A DNA stretch of 19,484 nt, taken from positions 1-19,484 of the forward strand of contig DATDRQ010000264.1 in the NCBI GenBank assembly GCA_035291645.1. Reading direction: 5' to 3'. The notes below the pieces were generated by a model. The model searched no databases and was not told the DNA's origin. It was given only the letters and a program-made list of their open reading frames with translations. Positions 1-6,597 of the stretch are shown here, piece after piece. Origin of the DNA: DATDRQ01 sp035291645. GTDB lineage: Bacteria > Chloroflexota > Anaerolineae > Anaerolineales > UBA4823. The stretch's first letter is position 1. Each line of letters begins with the position of its first letter. A program made the position numbers and the translations under genes.

Positions 1-77
1 TCCCCACCGGCTACCAGGTGATCACCGCCGATAACGTGGACGATCCCGAAGTAGCGCAGTTCATTTACACCAAGTAA
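1..77 (+). CDS. Sugar ABC transporter substrate-binding protein, C-terminal end (partial)
   Basis: Only the last 24 codons are inside the window, read in the frame that starts at base 3 and ending at TAA 75-77. The peptide includes GYQVITADNV and ends in VAQFIYTK. This resembles the end of xylose/ribose-type (CUT2) periplasmic or lipid-anchored sugar-binding proteins, where a short extended strand closes the second lobe. The family call rests mainly on position: it lies directly upstream of a CUT2 permease and ATPase, the usual gene order. Sugar specificity cannot be read from this fragment. Confidence 0.6.
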   Translation, partial: PTGYQVITADNVDDPEVAQFIYTK

Positions 78-100
78 TCGCCGCTATAACCCCTATCCCC

Positions 101-124
101 AGGACGCTCTGCAAAGGGCGTCCT
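101..124 (+). terminator. Hairpin after the binding-protein gene (attenuator or weak terminator)
   Basis: Arms AGGACGC (101-107) and GCGTCCT (118-124) enclose a 10-nt loop, 23 nt after the stop codon. No T-run follows, so it is not a classical intrinsic terminator. Hairpins here in sugar ABC operons often protect the 3' end of the binding-protein mRNA or partly stop transcription, giving more binding protein than permease. That role is inferred. A second small hairpin (GGGGC-gta-GCCCC) follows at about 127-140. Confidence 0.4.
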
Positions 125-207
125 GGAGGGGCGTAGCCCCCGGAAGATTAATGACGGCTGCTCGAAGACATAATTTCCGGATGCTCCGCCCTTACAATAG
201 GCTGCTC

Positions 208-396
208 CCGAAGCAATCTCCGCCCAGGCTCGTTGGAGACTGCTTCGGCAAACAACGCCTCGCAGCGATATGAGAAGTTTGTCTTTGCGAGGGCGGGATT
301 GGTGAGGAGCGCTGGAAGAGCCGTTACTCAGCCCGAAGCAATCTCCGCCCGAGAGCAGCAGGAGACTGCTTCGGCAAACAACGCCTCGCCGCGACA
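208..396. repeat. Two direct copies of a palindromic intergenic repeat (GAAGCAATCTCC family)
   Basis: Copy 1 is 208-270 and copy 2 is 333-396. Both begin CCGAAGCAATCTCCGCCC, continue with a 9-10 nt variable loop, then GGAGACTGCTTCGGCAAACA and a CCTCGC(A/C)GCGA tail. Within each copy CGAAGCA(A)TCTCC pairs with GGAGACTGCTTCG. Copy 2 has a longer outer arm: TGTCTTTGCGAGG near 277-289 pairs imperfectly with the CCTCGCCGCGACA tail, giving an element of about 120 bp. Repeats of this type (GCGAGG...CGAAGCAATCTCC) are scattered through intergenic DNA of many bacteria. No encoded protein and no target duplication is visible. Confidence 0.8.
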
Positions 397-485
397 GTAG
401 GTTAAGAGCTCGCTCTCGTAGAATTAAACAATCGGTTAAAATGGACCAACCCTTTCCCGTGAAGAAGATCCGCTGGAGGTAACTG

Positions 486-1598
486 ATGGCCGTCGAACAG
501 CAGACCACGCCTCAAGCCATATCCCCACCAGCCCGGAGGAGCCGGGCGGAGACACTCGCCATGGTGCGCAAAGTCTGGCCCTGGGTTTTCCTGGTCTTCA
601 TGATCACGCTGTTCACCATCGCCGCCCGGGTGATGAATGATACCAACTTCCTCAGCCAGCGCGCCCTGCAGGGCATCCTGCTGTATACCACCCAGATCCT
701 GCTGCTTGGTCTGGGCGAAACGATGATCATCATCGCGGCCGGGATCGACCTATCGGTCGGGTATATCCTGGGTCTGTCAGCGGTGGTGGCGGCGGAAATC
801 ATGAAATATATGTACGCCCAGGGTTATTCCCCCTGGCTGGTGGTGCCGGTGGGGATGCTGGGCGGCATCCTGGTGTGCATCATCCCCGGCTATATTAACG
901 GCTGGCTGGTCGCAAAGATCAAGGTACCCCCCTTCATCAGCACCCTGGGGATGGGCTACGCGGTGTTCGGCGCCGCCCTGTTGATCTCGGGCGGCTACCC
1001 GGTCGCCCAGCAGCCGCCCTACCTGGGCCAGATCGGCAACGGGAGCATCTTCTACCTGTGGCTCTCCAATGGCATCAGCTTCTTTAAGGCTCCTGCAGAG
1101 GCCCAGGGGCCGGAGCTGCAGAACGTCATTCCGTTGCTGCCGAATGTAGTCTTCATCACTATCCTGGTGACTATCGTGTGCTGGTACATCCTCTCCAAGA
1201 CCCAGTTCGGGCAGCATCTGTACGCCATTGGCGGTAACTTCCAGGCTGCAGTGCGGGCGGGTATCCGCGTACAGCGCACCATCATCCTGGTCTATGTAAT
1301 GGGGGCGGTGCTGGCAGGCATCGCCGGAGCGCTGTGGGCGGCGCGCTTCACCAGCGGCGCGGCGGACGCCGGGGAGGCCGGGCAGCTGATGGCGATCGCC
1401 GCGGTGGTGATCGGCGGGGCCAGCCTGTTCGGCGGTGAGGGCAACATCATCGGCACGGTGGTCGGCGCCTTGCTGATCGCCACCATCCAGTTCGGCCTGG
1501 TGGTGCTGGGCATGCAGCCTTTCTGGCAGTTCCTGGCGGTGGGCGTGGTGGTGATCATCGCCGTGATCGTCGACCAGTTCGGGCGGACGCTGGAGTAG
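486..1598 (+). CDS. Sugar ABC transporter permease (CUT2 / RbsC-like)
   Basis: A 370-residue inner-membrane permease of the BPD_transp_2 family, which forms the channel of ribose/xylose/galactose-type importers. A cytosolic tail of about 30 residues precedes repeated hydrophobic helices. The family hallmark AAGIDLSVG is at 84-92 and the C-terminal GGASLFGGEGN at about 310-320. It is longer than the roughly 320 residues usual for RbsC; much of the extra length is an extracytoplasmic stretch at about 180-220 between helices. The start is well supported: GGAGGT lies 5 nt before the ATG. The ATPase gene starts 3 nt after its stop, so the two are cotranscribed. The sugar is unknown; the lyxose isomerase downstream suggests a pentose or hexose. 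Confidence 0.93.
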   Translation: MAVEQQTTPQAISPPARRSRAETLAMVRKVWPWVFLVFMITLFTIAARVMNDTNFLSQRALQGILLYTTQILLLGLGETMIIIAAGIDLSVGYILGLSAVVAAEIMKYMYAQGYSPWLVVPVGMLGGILVCIIPGYINGWLVAKIKVPPFISTLGMGYAVFGAALLISGGYPVAQQPPYLGQIGNGSIFYLWLSNGISFFKAPAEAQGPELQNVIPLLPNVVFITILVTIVCWYILSKTQFGQHLYAIGGNFQAAVRAGIRVQRTIILVYVMGAVLAGIAGALWAARFTSGAADAGEAGQLMAIAAVVIGGASLFGGEGNIIGTVVGALLIATIQFGLVVLGMQPFWQFLAVGVVVIIAVIVDQFGRTLE

Positions 1599-1601
1599 AG
1601 G

Positions 1602-2405
1602 ATGGGAGACATGCAACCCTTATTACACGTGGTAGACCTGACCAAACGCTTCGGCGGCCTGGTAGCCGTGGATAACGTTAGCCTGGATATCTTCCCGGGC
1701 GAGGTGGTCGGACTGGTGGGCGATAACGGGGCGGGAAAATCGACCCTGATCAAGATGGTCTCCGGCGTGTACGTTCCAGATGGAGGCCAGATTTTCTTCG
1801 ACGGGAAGGACGTGACCTTCGCCAGCCCGCGCGCGGCGCGTGACCTGGGCATCGAGACGATTTACCAGGACCTGGCCCTGGCCGAAAACCTGGACGTCGG
1901 CTCGAACATCTTCCTGGGGCGCGAGATCAAGCGCCAGCGTCTGGGCGGGATGCTGCACTCACTTGACCGGCACAAGATGCGCGCCGAATCGGCCCAGGTG
2001 CTCGACCGGCTCGAAATCCACGTGCCATCCCTGACCCAACAAATCCGCAACCTGTCGGGCGGGCAGCGCCAGGCTGTGGCGATCGCCCGCTCGATCTACT
2101 GGAACGCCCGGTTGATGATCATGGACGAGCCGACCGCTGCCCTGGGCGTCTCCGAGCAGCGCAAGGTACTGACCCTGGTGCGCACCCTGGCCGGGCAGGG
2201 CGTCCCGGTGATCATCATCAGCCACAACATGCAGGACGTCTTCGCCGTGGCGGACCGCATCGTGATCATGCGGCGCGGTAAGAAGGTGGCCGAGCGATTG
2301 GCCAGCGAGACTACCCCGGACGAGATCGTCAGCCTGATGGTCGGGGCGGAGGCGGTGCACGAGATGGGCGTCATCCCCAAGGCCATCCCCGGCAACGGAG
2401 CATAA
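1602..2405 (+). CDS. Sugar ABC transporter ATP-binding protein, single-domain (FrcA-like)
   Basis: The energising subunit of the sugar importer, 267 residues with one ABC domain. Visible motifs are Walker A GDNGAGKST (40-48), Q-loop IYQDLALAENL (Q89), signature LSGGQRQ (151-157), Walker B LMIMDEPTAAL (D175, E176) and H-loop IIISHN (H208). Classical CUT2 ATPases (RbsA, XylG, MglA) carry two fused ABC domains of about 500 residues. This half-size form resembles FrcA-type proteins and would act as a homodimer. Two starts are possible: ATG 1602, with AGAGG just upstream, or ATG 1611, three codons later. It follows the permease by 3 nt. A palindromic repeat begins 2 nt after its stop. Confidence 0.93.
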   Translation: MGDMQPLLHVVDLTKRFGGLVAVDNVSLDIFPGEVVGLVGDNGAGKSTLIKMVSGVYVPDGGQIFFDGKDVTFASPRAARDLGIETIYQDLALAENLDVGSNIFLGREIKRQRLGGMLHSLDRHKMRAESAQVLDRLEIHVPSLTQQIRNLSGGQRQAVAIARSIYWNARLMIMDEPTAALGVSEQRKVLTLVRTLAGQGVPVIIISHNMQDVFAVADRIVIMRRGKKVAERLASETTPDEIVSLMVGAEAVHEMGVIPKAIPGNGA

Positions 2406-2407
2406 AT

Positions 2408-2461
2408 GTAGTAACGAATTTATTCGTTCTAAGAGCCAGGAGCGACTGAAGTCGCCACTAC
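2408..2461. repeat. GTAGT...ACTAC palindromic repeat, chimeric copy
   Basis: A 54-bp element bounded by GTAGT and ACTAC, starting 2 nt after the ATPase stop. The left half contains its own palindrome AACGAAT-tt-ATTCGTT (2413-2428). The right half contains GCGACT-ga-AGTCGC (2442-2455). The right half matches the two copies at 10213-10332, but the left half carries a different palindrome sequence, so this copy looks like a hybrid of two subtypes. Confidence 0.8.
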
Positions 2462-2501
2462 AGCCAGGTATTTATCCTTAAGAGTAAGGGGAGACACATC
2501 A

Positions 2502-3194
2502 GTGAAGCGATCCGAGATCAACGCCATCATCCGCTCGGCAGACGAGTTCATCCGCCAGCACGGCTTTCACCTGCCGTCCTTCGCCTACTGGTCGCCCGGG
2601 GAGTGGCGCCAGAAAGGCCCGGAGGTTCAGGAGATCGTGCACAATAACCTGGGCTGGGATATCACCGATTTCGGCAAGGGCAATTTTGAGAAAGACGGGC
2701 TGGTCTTGTTCACCATCCGCAACGGCCACCCGGATAACTGGCAGACCCGGCAGGGCAAGTTATACGCCGAGAAGATCCTGATCGTGGATGTCGACCAGGT
2801 CACCCCCTTCCACTTCCACTGGGCCAAGATGGAGGACATCATCAACCGCGGCGGGGGGCGGCTGGCGCTGCAGTTGTTCAACGCCACCCCCGAGGAAACC
2901 CTGGACGAGCAGCGCCCGGTGACGATCTCGATCGACGGGGTAGAACGCATCTTCCCGGCCGGCGGGGTCGTGGAGCTCGAAGCCGGTGAGAGCATCACCC
3001 TGGTGCCCTTCTGCTACCACAAGTTCTGGGGGGCTGGCAGCAAGGTGCTGGTGGGCGAGGTCTCGCTGGTCAACGACGACATTGCCGACAACCGCTTCCT
3101 GGAACCCCAGGCGCGCTTCCCTTCCGTGGAAGAAGACGAGCCGCCGCTCTACCTGCTGGTCAACGATTACGCCAGCTACTACCGCTTCGCCTGA
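2502..3194 (+). CDS. D-lyxose isomerase family sugar isomerase (DUF1498)
   Basis: A 230-residue cupin-fold, metal-dependent aldose-ketose isomerase. Characterised relatives interconvert D-lyxose and D-xylulose, often also D-mannose and D-fructose. The metal site is visible: FHFHWAKMEDI supplies H104, H106 and E111, and CYHKFWG supplies H173, matching the two His plus Glu plus distal His pattern of the family. Length is as expected. It uses a GTG start, supported by AAGGGGAG about 8 nt upstream; an N-terminus MKRSEINAII is typical. It lies 96 bp behind the ABC ATPase with a repeat between, so it is probably part of the same uptake operon and converts the imported sugar to a ketose. The exact substrate is not certain. 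Confidence 0.85.
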   Translation: MKRSEINAIIRSADEFIRQHGFHLPSFAYWSPGEWRQKGPEVQEIVHNNLGWDITDFGKGNFEKDGLVLFTIRNGHPDNWQTRQGKLYAEKILIVDVDQVTPFHFHWAKMEDIINRGGGRLALQLFNATPEETLDEQRPVTISIDGVERIFPAGGVVELEAGESITLVPFCYHKFWGAGSKVLVGEVSLVNDDIADNRFLEPQARFPSVEEDEPPLYLLVNDYASYYRFA

Positions 3195-3233
3195 GTATTT
3201 GCCGGGATAAGAGGCATTCTCCTCCTTTCGAGG

Positions 3234-3263
3234 AACGGCTGCCGTCTTACGACCGCAGCCGTT
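3234..3263 (+). terminator. Probable terminator of the sugar ABC/isomerase operon
   Basis: Perfect 9-bp arms AACGGCTGC (3234-3242) and GCAGCCGTT (3255-3263) enclose a 12-nt loop, 39 nt after the isomerase stop. Only a short, impure T-rich tract follows (CTTGCATTATT), so termination may be partial. Confidence 0.55.
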
Positions 3264-3272
3264 CTTGCATTA

Positions 3273-3776
3273 TTGGGAACCCGGCGGCCTGGAGCGGTGT
3301 ATTCAATCTCCCCGGCGACCCAGGAATCCCTCCCGGACCTGCCCCCCGAGAGCTGCTTGGTGACCACGCCCCAGGAGCCGATCTTCCAGCCTCCGGCCCC
3401 CAATTCGCCTGAATCCCCCTACCCCGGAGGGTTCTGGTACGGCAGCAATGCGTTATGGACCTTGCTGCCCAACGACGGCAGGTAATACGCGCTGCCCTAC
3501 GACAAGAATGGGTATTCGCAAAAGGTGTTCTGGGGCCAGGAGGGCTACCAGATCGAGCAGGAACCGCAGCCCGAGCTGGTCGTCACCGGGCGGCGCCTGG
3601 ACGCCGAAGCGCCTCTCCTGAAGGCCTATCCAGCGACTAACGGGTATCATCCCGACACCGGCGACTTCATGCTAGTCGAGGTGGATATCCCCACCCCCGG
3701 CTGCTGGGAGATCAGCGGGGAATATCACGGCAACCGGCTGAGCTTCGTGATTTGGGTGGCGCCCGGATCGAGGTAG
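3273..3776 (+). pseudogene. Decayed gene of an uncharacterised family (internal stop codon)
   Basis: One reading frame carries a coherent protein interrupted by a single TAA at 3483-3485. Before it lies GGFWYGSNALWTLLPNDGR; after it YALPYDKNGYSQKVFWGQEGY, then GRRLDAEAPLL and GCWEISGEYHGNRLSFVIWV at the end. The two parts are in the same frame with no gap. From memory, small exported proteins with an LW-LP...GRRLD.AP...GCWE.TG...LSFV layout recur in Chloroflexota and other soil or sediment bacteria, with no known function. The stop sits where a Trp is expected (DG-W-LP). The 5' end is also unclear: the only start is a weak TTG at 3273 and no normal signal peptide precedes the PATQ/PPAP linker. 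It could be a pseudogene, or a sequencing error could have created the stop. Confidence 0.7.
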
Positions 3777-3800
3777 CATTCGTTTGGCAGGATTTCCGGG

Positions 3801-3806
3801 TAGAAT
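3801..3806 (+). promoter_or_regulatory. Candidate -10 box for the GHMP kinase gene
   Basis: TAGAAT (in context GTAGAATTAA) lies 79 nt before the kinase ATG. The same context, GTAGAATTAA, occurs at 418-427 before the permease gene. No convincing -35 hexamer is present at either place, so this is only a candidate. Confidence 0.25.
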
Positions 3807-3884
3807 TAACCCCGGCAGGCGGGCAGCAGGCCGTGAGCCTCCGGCCGCCTTCCACAACCCCCATCCCGGAGGTCCAGCTACCCG

Positions 3885-4952
3885 ATGAAAAACCGATCGC
3901 CGGCCTTCATCATCAACAGCGTCGCCCCGATCCGCATCTGCGATAACGGCGGCTGGACCGATACCTGGTTCGCCGGACACGGCAAGATCTTCAACATCGG
4001 CGTGTATCCCTACGCCGAAGTGCAGATCGCCGTTTTTATTGACGGTGAGCAGGAAGACCGCATCGTCATCCACGCCGAGAACTACGGCGACCGCTACGCG
4101 GTCCGGCTTTCCGCTGAGGACGAATCCGAGAGCCACTGGGACAAGCACCCGCTGCTGGAGGCCGCCATCGAGTACATGCGCCTTCCGGAGAACCTGTCCT
4201 TCGAGGTGACGATCTTTTCGGAAGCGCCGGCGGGGGCCTCCACCGGCACCTCGGCGGCGGTGACGGTGGCGCTGATCGGCGCGCTGGACAGCCTGACTCC
4301 CGGGCGGCTGACCGCCCACGAAGTCGCCCTGACCGCCCAGCGCATCGAGACCGAGATGCTGGGCCAGCAATGCGGTATCCAGGACCAGATCTGTTCGGCC
4401 TATGGGGGCATCAACTACATCGAGATGTTCCAGTACCCGTACGCCAGCGTATCGCAGGTGCAGCTGACCAACGCCACCTGGTGGGAGTTGGAGCGGCGCC
4501 TGGCGCTGTTCTACCTGGGCAAGTCGCACCACTCGTCCCGGGTGCATGAGATGGTCATCCGCGGCCTGGAGGACGCCGGGCCGGACTGCGTCCAGCTGCA
4601 GGACCTGCGCCTGACCGCCGAACGCTCGCGCGACGCGCTTTACGCCGGGGATTTCGCTGGGCTGGGCCAGGCGATGAGCGAGAACACCACCGCTCAGAAG
4701 CGCCTGCACCCGGCCCTGGTCAGCCCGGCGGCGGAACAGGTGATCGCCATCGCCCGCGAGCACGGCGCGCTGGGCTGGAAGGTCAACGGGGCGGGCGGCG
4801 AGGGCGGTTCGCTGACCATCCTGTGCGGGCCGCAGTCTTTCGAGAAGCGGGCCATGATCCGGGCCGTCGAGCAGGAGAACCCTCTATACCAGAACATCCC
4901 GGTTTACCTGAGCCGCTTCGGGCTGCGCACCTGGAGGCAGGAGTGCCAGTAA
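3885..4952 (+). CDS. GHMP-family sugar kinase (heptose/fucose kinase-like)
   Basis: A 355-residue cytosolic kinase expected to phosphorylate a sugar hydroxyl with ATP. All three GHMP motifs are visible: motif 1 SVAPIRICDNGGWTDTWF (12-29), motif 2 (phosphate loop) PAGASTGTSAAVTVA (115-129) and motif 3 NGAGGEGGSLTILC (301-314). GIQDQICSAYGG (164-175) supplies the likely catalytic D167. This is close to the G-QDQ motif of D-glycero-D-manno-heptose 7-phosphate kinase (HddA) and L-fucose kinases rather than galacto- or mevalonate kinase. The ATG is preceded by GGAGGT at 11 nt. Its position behind a sugar importer and isomerase suggests catabolic or activation use of that sugar, but the substrate is unknown. 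Its stop overlaps an 8-bp repeat array. Confidence 0.85.
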   Translation: MKNRSPAFIINSVAPIRICDNGGWTDTWFAGHGKIFNIGVYPYAEVQIAVFIDGEQEDRIVIHAENYGDRYAVRLSAEDESESHWDKHPLLEAAIEYMRLPENLSFEVTIFSEAPAGASTGTSAAVTVALIGALDSLTPGRLTAHEVALTAQRIETEMLGQQCGIQDQICSAYGGINYIEMFQYPYASVSQVQLTNATWWELERRLALFYLGKSHHSSRVHEMVIRGLEDAGPDCVQLQDLRLTAERSRDALYAGDFAGLGQAMSENTTAQKRLHPALVSPAAEQVIAIAREHGALGWKVNGAGGEGGSLTILCGPQSFEKRAMIRAVEQENPLYQNIPVYLSRFGLRTWRQECQ

Positions 4953-4982
4953 CGTTCAAACGTTTGAACGTTCGAACGTTAT
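4951..4982. repeat. AACGTTNN 8-bp tandem array between two convergent stop codons
   Basis: Four head-to-tail units: aacgttca, aacgtttg, aacgttcg, aacgttat. The first 22 bp are a perfect palindrome. The array begins inside the kinase TAA (4950-4952) and ends inside the TAA of the minus-strand gene (4979-4981), so it fills the whole convergent spacer. Confidence 0.9.
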
Positions 4983-5416
4983 TTCAAGCTGATCATCACC
5001 AGGCCGGCGATGCACACTCCCACCCCGACGATGTTGAGCGGAGTCAGGCGCTCGTGGAAGAAGAGCAGCCCGATCGGCAGCAGCAAGAGAGCCGCCGCCA
5101 CGTTGACCACCACCGCCAACAGACTGATGTTCCAGCCACCGCGGTAAGCCAGCAGGAAGGCGACTTCCAGGCCGAGGATCGCCAGGGCCAATCCCAGGCT
5201 GGCCCAGTTCAGCTTGCGGAGCTCGCCTGACAGGCTGGTCTCCGGCGGGAAGAACAGCAGCAGCGGCAGGCACAGCAGCATGGCGGCCAGGTAGGTCACG
5301 CCGAGCGCCAGAGGCGGGTTGGCTTTGGCCGGGGTCAGCCGCTGGGTGAGGTGATATAAGATGGTAGCCAGGACGGCCAGGCCGACCGGCAGGTAGAAAA
5401 CGATGGCTGTGCGCAT
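4979..5416 (-). CDS. EamA-like small membrane transporter (DMT superfamily half)
   Basis: A 145-residue, very hydrophobic protein with about five predicted helices: YLPVGLAVLATILYHL near the N-terminus, a helix around residues 37-57, one around 70-92, one around 97-118, and a last one in NIVGVGVCIAGLVMI. The FFHERLTPLNIVG segment before the final helix is the usual C-terminal signature of EamA drug/metabolite transporter domains. Classical EamA proteins have two such halves (about 300 residues), so this single-half form would work as a dimer, like small multidrug transporters. The start is ATG, with AGGAG 12 nt upstream. It is convergent with the kinase gene. Substrate unknown. Confidence 0.8.
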   Translation of the reverse strand: MRTAIVFYLPVGLAVLATILYHLTQRLTPAKANPPLALGVTYLAAMLLCLPLLLFFPPETSLSGELRKLNWASLGLALAILGLEVAFLLAYRGGWNISLLAVVVNVAAALLLLPIGLLFFHERLTPLNIVGVGVCIAGLVMISLK

Positions 5417-5675
5417 GGGTTCCGTGGACTCCTGGAAGGGGCATCGATATACCGACCATTCTACATCATCTGGGTGCTGGAATCAGGGCGTAACCAACGG
5501 GCGCGGGAGGGGTTATCAACTTATCGGAGCTGGCAGAGTACAGGTCTTTGGATGTACTCTACCTGCACGCATGCGCCTGCATGCGCCCTGTCCAGGACGG
5601 CCTGGCAGCGGAGACCGGAACCGGCCTCTGGCGGCGACGTCGACAAACCAAATCCACGTAGATGAGGAGGACGTT
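5417..5675. other. Divergent spacer between EamA-like and DUF4013 genes
   Basis: This 259-bp region should hold both promoters, but no strong -35/-10 pair was found. It contains a hairpin with arms AGAGTACA (5535-5542) and TGTACTCT (5553-5560), and two tandem copies of GCATGCGCCY (5569-5588). An open frame continues upstream of the DUF4013 start to 5403, but its residues there are low in hydrophobic content and unlike the family. Confidence 0.4.
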
Positions 5676-6395
5676 ATGGACATCGGCAAATCGTTTTCTT
5701 TCCCCTTCGAAGACGAAAAGTGGCTGTCGAAGCTGTTGATCGGGGCGATCGTCGCGGCCATCCCGATCGTGAACTTCGCCTTCACCGGGTACGCAGTAGA
5801 CACGTTAAAAAGTGTGATGGCCGGAATGGCCCGCCCGCTGCCGGATTGGGTCGATTGGGGGGAGAAATTCATGAAAGGCCTGATCCTGGCGCTGGCCGGT
5901 CTGGTGTACTCAATCCCGGTGATCTGCGTGTCGATCCTGGCCTTGACCCCGTTGTTGGCGATCTCCGGCGGTCAAAACACGCAGGAAATGCAGGAAGGTC
6001 TTGCCTGGCTGACCTCCGGGCTAGGATTGGCCGTCCTGTGCTTCGTGGTGCTGTACGGGCTGGCTCTGAGCTTCTTCCTGCCGGCGATGGCGATCAACTT
6101 CGCCCGCAAAGGGACTTTCGGTTCCTGCTTCGAGATCGGCGGGATCGTGCGCATCTTCTCGGCGAATATGGGCAAGTACCTGACCGCCTGGCTGGTGACC
6201 CTGCTGGCCGGTATCCTGGTTTCAGTGGTGGTCAGCGTGGTCTTCGTAGTGCTCAATTTCATCCCCTGCCTGGGCCAGATTCTGGCGCTGTTCGTCAGCG
6301 GCGTAGCCGCGGTCTATCCAACCCTGGTCGGTGTGCACCTGTTCGGGCAGGTGGCCGGCGGGGAAGCGATGACCAGCATGGAGCCGGCGGCTTAG
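5676..6395 (+). CDS. DUF4013 domain membrane protein
   Basis: A 239-residue membrane protein. The N-terminal FPFEDEKWLSKLLIGA followed by IPIVNFAFTGYAVDTLKSV and LPDWVDWGEKFMKGL is the recognisable DUF4013 signature (PFEDxxWxxKLLIG, GY, LPxWxDWGxxFxxG). Several hydrophobic helices follow, and the last part GVAAVYPTLVGVHLFGQVA is also typical. The function of the family is unknown. The chosen start has GAGGAGG 5 nt upstream and matches the family N-terminus; the open frame upstream is not used. A strong terminator follows 29 nt after the stop, so this is a monocistronic gene. Confidence 0.88.
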   Translation: MDIGKSFSFPFEDEKWLSKLLIGAIVAAIPIVNFAFTGYAVDTLKSVMAGMARPLPDWVDWGEKFMKGLILALAGLVYSIPVICVSILALTPLLAISGGQNTQEMQEGLAWLTSGLGLAVLCFVVLYGLALSFFLPAMAINFARKGTFGSCFEIGGIVRIFSANMGKYLTAWLVTLLAGILVSVVVSVVFVVLNFIPCLGQILALFVSGVAAVYPTLVGVHLFGQVAGGEAMTSMEPAA

Positions 6396-6424
6396 TAGCG
6401 AGCCATTCCAAAGCCAGAGTGACA

Positions 6425-6465
6425 AACCAGGAGTGCGTTTGTTCAGACGCCCTCCTGGTTTTTAT
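6425..6465 (+). terminator. Rho-independent terminator after the DUF4013 gene
   Basis: Arms 6425-6438 (AACCAGGAGTGCGT) and 6447-6460 (ACGCCCTCCTGGTT) pair over 14 positions with one mismatch and an 8-nt loop. The T-rich tract TTTTTATTTATT follows. The flanking A-tract pairing is short, so it acts mainly in the + direction. Confidence 0.92.
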
Positions 6466-6557
6466 TTATTGGCTCGCAACGGTATATAGGGGCGCAGTCG
6501 GTTCCAAGGAGGGCGTCAACGAGATCGCCGTCCTGGGGAGCGCGCCGAATGATAATA

Positions 6558-6597
6558 AACGTTTAAACCTTCAAACTTTCTAACTTTCGAACCCTTC
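6558..6597. repeat. Degenerate AACGTTNN-type 8-bp tandem array at the PBP stop codon
   Basis: Five 8-bp units: aacgttta, aaccttca, aactttct, aactttcg, aacccttc. The spacing is exact and the AAC start of every unit is kept, while positions 4-8 have drifted. The last unit overlaps the minus-strand stop codon of the PBP gene (6596-6598). Confidence 0.8.

Larger units (their letters stand above)
78..485. other. Gene-free spacer between binding protein and permease genes
   Basis: This 408-bp spacer holds the hairpin at 101-124, a pair of dispersed palindromic repeats (208-396) and, near 419-424, a TAGAAT box that could be a -10 element but has no convincing -35 partner. A minus-strand ORF covering it (65-508) has repeat-derived, low-quality protein sequence and is not believable. 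The permease may therefore be transcribed by read-through from the binding-protein gene or from its own weak promoter. Confidence 0.5.

Noticed and set aside
208..396. Possible CRISPR array because of direct repeats
   Set aside because: Only two copies, long (about 63 bp), each internally palindromic with a variable loop, and no cas genes nearby.
3195..3272. Signal-peptide-like reading (TTAAVLALLG) before the decayed gene
   Set aside because: The frame is open there, but no ATG or GTG start with a Shine-Dalgarno exists, and the bases form the hairpin of a probable terminator.
3672..4763. 363-codon minus-strand ORF opposite the GHMP kinase
   Set aside because: It covers a gene with all three GHMP motifs and spans the preceding spacer. 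The composition is typical of an antisense shadow.
5403..5675. Upstream extension of the DUF4013 frame to 5403
   Set aside because: The extra residues are not family-like, and a strong Shine-Dalgarno (GAGGAGG) places the start at 5676.
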